NCBI GenBank assembly: GCA_004802705.1
Contig: SGPL01000225.1
Location: 1-49,731, forward strand
Length of the DNA stretch: 49,731 nt
Reading direction: 5' to 3'
Source: Bondarzewia mesenterica
Taxonomy: Eukaryota; Basidiomycota; Agaricomycetes; Russulales; Bondarzewiaceae
This document shows, in pieces, positions 43,918 through 49,731 of this stretch. The notes beneath the pieces were generated by a model that was not told the origin of the DNA, did not search any database, and was given only the letters and a program-made list of their open reading frames with translations. Within the stretch, counting starts at the first letter, position 1; each line of letters starts with the position of its first letter. The position numbers and the translations under genes are program-made.

Positions 43918-44824
43918 CTAACGAATCAGCCTGGAGACAACTGACACCTTCCGCACAGTGTTCGAAAACCCGATTTCTGCCCACCATTCTGCTATCTCCG
44001 TGTCAGGCTGAGCTCGAGGTGGTGCCCTGCTTGAGCTTGAGGAGGCCTCCGACTCGCAAAATCGGACTACCCTCTTCCTCGTTTCGCGCTGAAACTCCGA
44101 ATCGAACAACGCCCATATCCCCTTCGTGCTCTCCATCGCCAAAGACGTCTTTATATCCCTCCGCCTAGATCTGCAGCCGATTAAGATGAGGATATCAACA
44201 TAGTCAACGTATGCTGCCCCCTTCTTCCCATGTTCGTCCCATGCGAACAGCAGGGACAACAATACCACCGAGATTGGCGCCACGCAGAAGATACCCCACT
44301 CCACGTTCGCACATTCAATCTCTGCGGTAAGCCATTTCATCCCTGACTGTGGAATCGGAGGGAGGCTCATCATCCCTGGGACCGCGATGTCTATCTTGCA
44401 CACTTCCTGTCTCCCAGTTGATCGACACATGAACCAGAGGTCGCGATGGGGCTTGAAGCGGTGGCGGGAGACGATAATAAAGAAGTGGCCGATCTGTGCG
44501 AGTTCCGGAAACTCCACTTGTTTGCGTATGATCAAATCCTTAATACCGTCTGGATCGCGTGGAAGGTTAGGACTGGGGTATGGCATCACCAGAACGTCAA
44601 CGTCCTAATAAATATTTGAGCACAGATGTTTTTCGTGAACAACCAAGATGCGCAAAATCTCGTACCCGCGGGACCCTGCGATTCCCGTATAGATAGCTTG
44701 CCAAACTCCCGAAGAGGACTGAGTCGTAACCGGCAGCAGTAATAATCCTGCACACCCTCTTCGCCGTAATGTATACTGTGTCCAGCGATGGGTCATTCGA
44801 ACCCACTTGCGCGATTTCGGACAT
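43918..44824 (-). CDS. Nucleotidyltransferase-fold protein 1
   Basis: Two exons (44824-44666, 44604-43918), about 281 residues. It shows the minimal nucleotidyltransferase signature: SVLFGSLASYLYGN with the Gly-Ser turn, DVDVLVMP just after the intron (the DxD pair), and CKIDIAVPGMMSLPP with a third Asp. A Trp-rich C-terminal half and a basic tail follow. Basidiomycetes carry many uncharacterised proteins of this design; the substrate is unknown. The start MSEIAQVGSNDPS was chosen over an ATG 48 bases upstream because the latter adds no conserved sequence. It is paralogous to the next gene, in tandem. Confidence 0.65.
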
Positions 44825-45343
44825 TGGAGAGCGAGAATGAATGAGGCAACGTAGATAGCGCATGGAACCCACCTATTAGACATATATATATACATTGCGA
44901 AGAGCCATGCAAACAGGGTATATGGACCGCGATGGCCCAGTTATCTCAGAGATGCCAACGCCTTGAGAACAAGCGTTGCAGTATCGAATATGGAAGCATT
45001 CAGAGGATTTCTACAGATCGTAAGGCCATCAAGAAGTTGAGTGAGATCGAGTTAGATGGTGCCAGGAACACAAGGTTAAAATACAACACACCTTCCAAAA
45101 ATGACACATAATCGACGGCTCTTAAATCATTGATGGCAACAACAGAATGGCGATCCAAGCTCAATGATTAGCTGAGAGCTATAGGGAAAACTCAAATGCG
45201 CAGACACTGGACGACCGTTGTATTGACAAGGACACTCAATGATGGATATTCGGAAGCGAAAGAGACCTGGACTAATCCATGAGCCAAATCATTTAGCTAC
45301 CATTATCACAAGAAAGTACAAAACGGAGGCCCACACCATTGCA
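44825..45343. other. Intergenic between the two nucleotidyltransferase-fold genes
   Basis: About 520 AT-rich bases, with TATATATATATA near 44884-44893. No gene seen. Confidence 0.4.
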
Positions 45344-46101
45344 TTATACTCCCGTTTCAAAGCCAATTGCCTTCCATCGCTGCGCCGTCTCTCGGAACAT
45401 CGCACAAAACTCCCTCACCCTCCTCGCTGTAAGCGTCTGGAGATGCGGACTGAATAAAATTTCATCCCTCCACGTCTCCCTATTCAGCCTGCGGGACTCA
45501 GGGAGCTGCAACAGCACCCTAAGATCTTGCACATCAGTGTGCTGCTTCTCCCTTTTCCACCAGGAATTTTCGTTTCGATGATCGTCCCACGCCTGTAGTT
45601 TCGTGACCAGCAGCAGGGAGAATGGGACGACAGAAAAGCCTTGAATGACTTTGTCATAGCGATCAGGCAGGGAGGGCAGGTTCATGATCCCGGGAAGTAG
45701 GATGTCGACTTTGCATGAGGCGTATGAGTACCCAAATGTGCTTTCGCGGTACCATAGGACCTTGTACGTCGCAAACGGGCTGCGCGCGTCCCTCAAGTAG
45801 AAACGCGAATCGGCGCCCACGAGCAATGCCTTGAGCGCCTCTTGTCCGGCGGAAGCATAAGCAGGGAAAATGAGAAGGTCGACGTCCTGAAGAAGCGAAC
45901 GCGCATCGAGCATATGAACACATGAGCAGATGGAAGAATGGAGTGCTCACTTGCCTTGGGATCTCTTGCATTTCCGTAGAGCCTGCAGGCCATGCCACCG
46001 ACGAGAGCACATCGGTGCCCGTGTTGGGACAGAATCCTGATGGCAGCTCTTGCAGCCTCGAGCACCAGCGAGTATGAAGGATCGCGGTAAAGTCTGGACA
46101 T
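45344..46101 (-). CDS. Nucleotidyltransferase-fold protein 2
   Basis: Exons 46101-45955 and 45886-45344 give 229 residues. Motifs: CALVGGMACRLYGNARDPK, then DVDLLIFP after the intron, RFYLRDARSPFATYKVLWYR, CKVDILLPGIMNLPSLP, and a helical region KLQAWDDHRNE with the conserved TDVQDLRVLL. All three acidic positions expected for catalysis are present. The intron joins in phase only with the donor GCAAGT (45954-45949), a GC-AG intron. The function is unknown, and similarity to protein 1 is moderate, so the tandem duplication is old. Confidence 0.7.
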
Positions 46102-46709
46102 CTATGCATCGCGCACAAAAAACATCAGCAAATGATGCACCGCATACAATTTGTTGGAATTTTGCCTCGTCGTATTGAGAGTGCAGAAGAGGTCAGTCTT
46201 GCGATGATGAGCAACAGAAGTAACTCAAACCCTTTTACTCAACTAGTCGAACGCCTGGTACTAACAATTCAGACAATTGGATGCGGAGATAGGGCCGAGA
46301 TAAGACGATCTAAAGTTAGCCCAACTTCAAGCCAAATGGAAGGGAGAGTGACAGCACAAGTGTGTGTACATCCAAATACCACAGATGAAGTTCATAATTG
46401 GTCGGCATTAGTCAAACTTGGTAATACATTTCTGCAATGGGAGAAAACACTGAAAACTGATTCAGTAAGTCCTGGGCCACCGAGCGATGGTTAAGAGGTC
46501 ATAGAAGCCAGAAGCCACGAAGGACAGTGTGCCCTAATTGCTCTAAACAGAAGTTTAGTTGCGCACCAGGCAATTGTACAACCAAAACGACATAAGAATT
46601 GGTGTGAAAGGTACGCCATTCAACGAAGCCCATTGAAAAAAGAATACAGAAGCCACGCTGCGGATTGTCACCGCCGTGACCAACAATGTGTATGTTCACG
46701 ACCTCGTAG
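46102..46709. other. Intergenic; no gene seen
   Basis: About 600 bases between the second nucleotidyltransferase-fold gene and the end of the FCY2-like permease gene. A 120-codon plus-strand frame (46132-46494) has no recognisable protein character. Confidence 0.4.
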
Positions 46710-48733
46710 CTATCTCCCAATTATTCGGATCTCTAACCAGCGCAAAGGCAGGTATGTAACTCCCGCGAACCCTGCCGCAAGCTGCATTGAAAGTCATCAC
46801 CCTGTCAGAAAACACATTCTTCATGATAAAGTTAGCACAGAAATATCTTACCTCGAATCCTAAATCCGCCCCATACAAAGTCCCTGCCATCTTACCGAGC
46901 GGACCAATGTACCACACCTGTGTAGAAAGAGAGCCAAGTAGGCAAACGAGAAATACTGTACAGGTGGAAAATTTGAGCGTACTTCTGCCATCCCAACAAC
47001 AGCACCCGCCACCCCGAAGCACCCCGCTAAAATACCCGCCACTCCCAGCGGGAGCCTGCCTGGTGAATCCCAATCGTCCAGGTTATACCCGGCCTTGCCT
47101 CGCCTAAAAACGAAATGTTCCTCGGCGACGATAACAACGAAGAAAGCTGTCCAGTAGCTCAGGATGGAGAGGAAATTCGAAAGTATTTCCGAGAAGTGTT
47201 CGCGTCCTGCGACGCCTGCGACAGTATAGATGACGAAACAGATAAACGTCCAAAAGAAGCGCGGTACAAGCGCAAAGGGCCGACCGAGAGCCTGAATGGA
47301 TAGGCCAGCGGAGTAGGTATTCGGAATGTTGTTCGCGCTGGAATTCGGCTCAGTTCTATTTCGCTTTCGTAACAAGAAAAATAAACGGACACCACAGAAA
47401 GTGCGAGGAGCACGAGGATGAATTTACCTCCGCCTTTCCAAGGCGAGAGGATTTGGCCGAGGAGGCCACCAGTGCTGCCACTGGCGAAGGCATCCGTATA
47501 TGCGGGGTCGGTGATAGTCATCAACGCTGCGCCGAGGATTTCCGCGAAGCAGATGGGAATGAAAAGCCCAAAGAATGTGAGCACAAAGATTTTGGAAGAC
47601 GATGTATTGGCAGGAAGGCGGCAATTGTAGTCTGCGGCGACAGGCGCCCACTGCACGACAAAATTAAACGAAATCAGATGCACAATCCTTTTTGCAAATC
47701 AATTTGTCAAAACAGAACTTACGCCGGTGAAGGACCCGAAAACAATCCCACCAAAAGACAAGATGTCTGAGGAGAGGCTTCTACCCTTATCTTCAAGCGC
47801 CTTCTGCGCGTTGATGTCGAACCCTGCTTTCCCACCAAGGCCCCAGAGGAAAAGCATCACGATGAAAAGGACTATCCATGCATAACGTTCGTAATGATGC
47901 ACCATATTGTAGCCAATAAAGCAAGGTATCAGGCTGCATATACCGATAATGATGATCCCTACTACTAAGGGCAGAGTGCCGGGATTGATGCTCGCGAGGG
48001 TTTGACCAGCAAGGATTACAGCCGTGGTAGAGAATCCAAGTCTGCGAAAAACAAAAAGCTCATGGATAAGCGATTCTAATCAACTAATCAAGAACTCAGA
48101 AACTCAAGAGCGTACTGTGTAAGGATGTTGAGAATGGAATAAATAATTCCTCCAACATAGCCTGAGCTAAACCGCGTTATGATCATTGTGCGTAGACCGG
48201 TTTGGGGGCCGAGGGTCGCTATGAACGCAGTCGCAACACCTCCTAGTGCACCGAAACACATAATCGTGGCTATTGCATGCCTACATACATGCATTCATAA
48301 AATCAATGAAGTTCGGGGTTGAACAGGGCGTGCACTCACGGCATGGTTAACGTGTAGAACTCTTGCGCAAGTACGCCGATCGGAATGGTAGTCAGAACCG
48401 TGTTAACGGACCTGAATATATTTTCAAAGAGCTGATAAAAGACGCGTCAGAGCCTATCGCCCTCACCACCACATCAGCAGGCTGTAGGGCGTCAGCGTCG
48501 ACTGGATCAAGTAAGAGATTGGTAACGCACTTATTCCAAGCGTGCTTATCCTCGCGCTGGTCCTCCGGGACACGCTCGACACCTCTGGCCTCCACGCCAC
48601 TGTTGAAGATTTTGGCGAGCACGGGTCCAAGCCGACCATAGCGAGACACCAAGGCACTCTCAGCGAACTCTACGTCGTCCACTGTGATCGCGGACGCGAC
48701 TTGGCCCTTCTCGGAGTCATAGTTGTTGGCCAT
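46710..48733 (-). CDS. Purine-cytosine (FCY2-like) permease, NCS1 family
   Basis: Proton symporter for cytosine/purines by family. It starts MANNYDSEKGQV with GVERVPEDQREDKHAWN. Further blocks are SLLMWWSVNTVLTTIPIGVL, HAIATIMCFGALGG, GPQTGLRTMIITRFSSGY, FIGYNMVHHYERYAWIVLFI, WGLGGKAGFDINAQKAL, WAPVAADYNCRLPA, NNIPNTYSAGLSIQALGRPF, FRRGKAGYNLDDWDSPG and WYIGPLGKMAGTLYGADLGF. About seven introns; the end is LRWLEIRIIGR and TAG at 46712-46710. Between HAWN and the block ALPISYLIQ (about 48525-48540) the frame shifts by one base with no room for an intron, so this is either a base error or a disabling mutation. Twelve membrane spans expected. Confidence 0.85.
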
Positions 48734-49731
48734 GGTCGCAAGCGATGCGTTGAAGCAAAGCGAAGGGGGAAAGAGGGTGGAGGGCCTCGGAGGCAAAGCA
48801 TTTCTTGATCCGGAGAGTTTTGTAGCAGTTGAATGTGGGCGCTCTCAACATTCCATGTGGTGTTTGTGCTCTATTATTAGCACTCAGATAAGGCGCGGAG
48901 TTTGTAGAGAATCAATGTGGATCTGACTCCGAACTTGAAGTCCCAATTTCATGAGCACTCAGTGGCCTGCATAATGTCTCCATCTCAATTCCATTCTCAT
49001 CAGAGCTTTATATTCAACCATTAAGGTAAGCTTGTGATGCTCGGATTCAAGCACTCTATGAAAGCCGCAAGTTACTGCGGACAGTAGTCAACTGGCGGTG
49101 TTGGAATGCATATCTGGAGTATATCTGGCACACCGTAGACCGTCGTAGTGAGTCCAATTGGCTGAATTGTGAAAATTGTCTCCCTCCAGGACTCTCTCCT
49201 ACATACCAAAGGAAACTGGCCAGTAGTCATCCGCATCGGTCCTGATCGATTTGAAATACGGGCATGAGATACATCCCGATGCGCCGTGTGTTCGACGTAG
49301 TATCGCGCATCACGAAAATTGGCCGCTGATGCTTCCGTCATGGGCTTTCTATTGTCAGTCCGCGGCTGTGATGTCCGTCGTTTGTTGTCGATGTCGATGA
49401 GCTTCCAAGCTGGAGCTTGGAAGTTATTTCATTGAGTGTTTCAAAAGGAACTGCAAGATAGGGCAAAGAAACTAGCTGGCTGTTGGGAAGCCATTGGATT
49501 CGTGACTGCAAGCGATATAGACTTGTAAGTAATCCATCAGCGAAAGGGCAGAAAGTATCCCTCGCAAGGGAGACACGGGATTCTCCGTAGAGTTTAGTCA
49601 GACAAAGGATTGCCTATTATGGCAATGTAAGAACGCGCAGATTTTGACCGTCACGAGGGATAGTACTGCAAGAATAAAATACAAAGGGATTCTGCATAAT
49701 AAATTCTTACCGTAGATCCATGATAAAGACT
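48734..49731. other. Right end of window; no supported gene
   Basis: Promoter side of the FCY2-like gene, then unassigned sequence. An 89-codon minus-strand frame (49072-49341) has no recognisable motif. A 22-base hairpin with 10-base arms (CTTCCAAGCT / AGCTTGGAAG) lies at 49402-49423. Confidence 0.4.

Overview
The window looks like an Agaricomycete (mushroom-forming basidiomycete) chromosome segment. The genes are intron-dense, with introns mostly of about 50-85 bases, some tiny exons, CT-rich gene flanks, and proteins of fungal type (Yos9 lectin, kynurenine enzymes, NCS1 permeases, P450). Gene models were spliced by eye from reading frame, splice sites and family motifs. Identities and boundaries of repeats are by-eye estimates.

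Layout. 1-4.1 kb: the tail of an unknown gene, an ER quality-control lectin (Yos9/OS-9 type, minus strand, ending in RDEL) and an AT-hook protein. 4.7-9.75 kb: three kynurenine-pathway genes side by side. These are kynurenine 3-monooxygenase (minus), kynureninase (plus, sharing a 182-base promoter with it) and kynurenine formamidase (minus, tail-to-tail with kynureninase). Together they would turn N-formylkynurenine into 3-hydroxyanthranilate. 10.4-11.06 kb: a 635-base MITE-like element with perfect 29-base terminal inverted repeats and TA flanks. 11.6-13.9 kb: a cytochrome P450.

14.6-43.3 kb is dominated by a mirror-image architecture. Zinc-finger modules A and B plus a hydantoinase/oxoprolinase-DUF917 fusion gene lie on the minus strand to the left. 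A second fusion gene, zinc-finger module C and a divergent zinc-finger gene D lie on the plus strand to the right. The core of this inverted segmental duplication (about 17.5-25.8 kb against 33.3-41.05 kb) surrounds three single-copy genes: a mitochondrial LEA-like protein, a membrane-type dipeptidase (M19) and an NCS1 permease. The zinc-finger copies are in different states: A intact, B frameshifted, C shortened by two in-frame deletions, D long and divergent. The two fusion genes are more alike at the 3' end, next to the zinc-finger modules, than at the 5' end, which suggests gene conversion between the arms.

43.9-48.7 kb: two tandem nucleotidyltransferase-fold proteins and a purine-cytosine-type permease. 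The last 1 kb holds nothing I can call.

Several apparent one-base frameshifts (Yos9, kynurenine monooxygenase, the FCY2-like permease), two of them in homopolymers, together with scattered N bases, suggest draft-quality sequence. Those genes may be intact in the organism.
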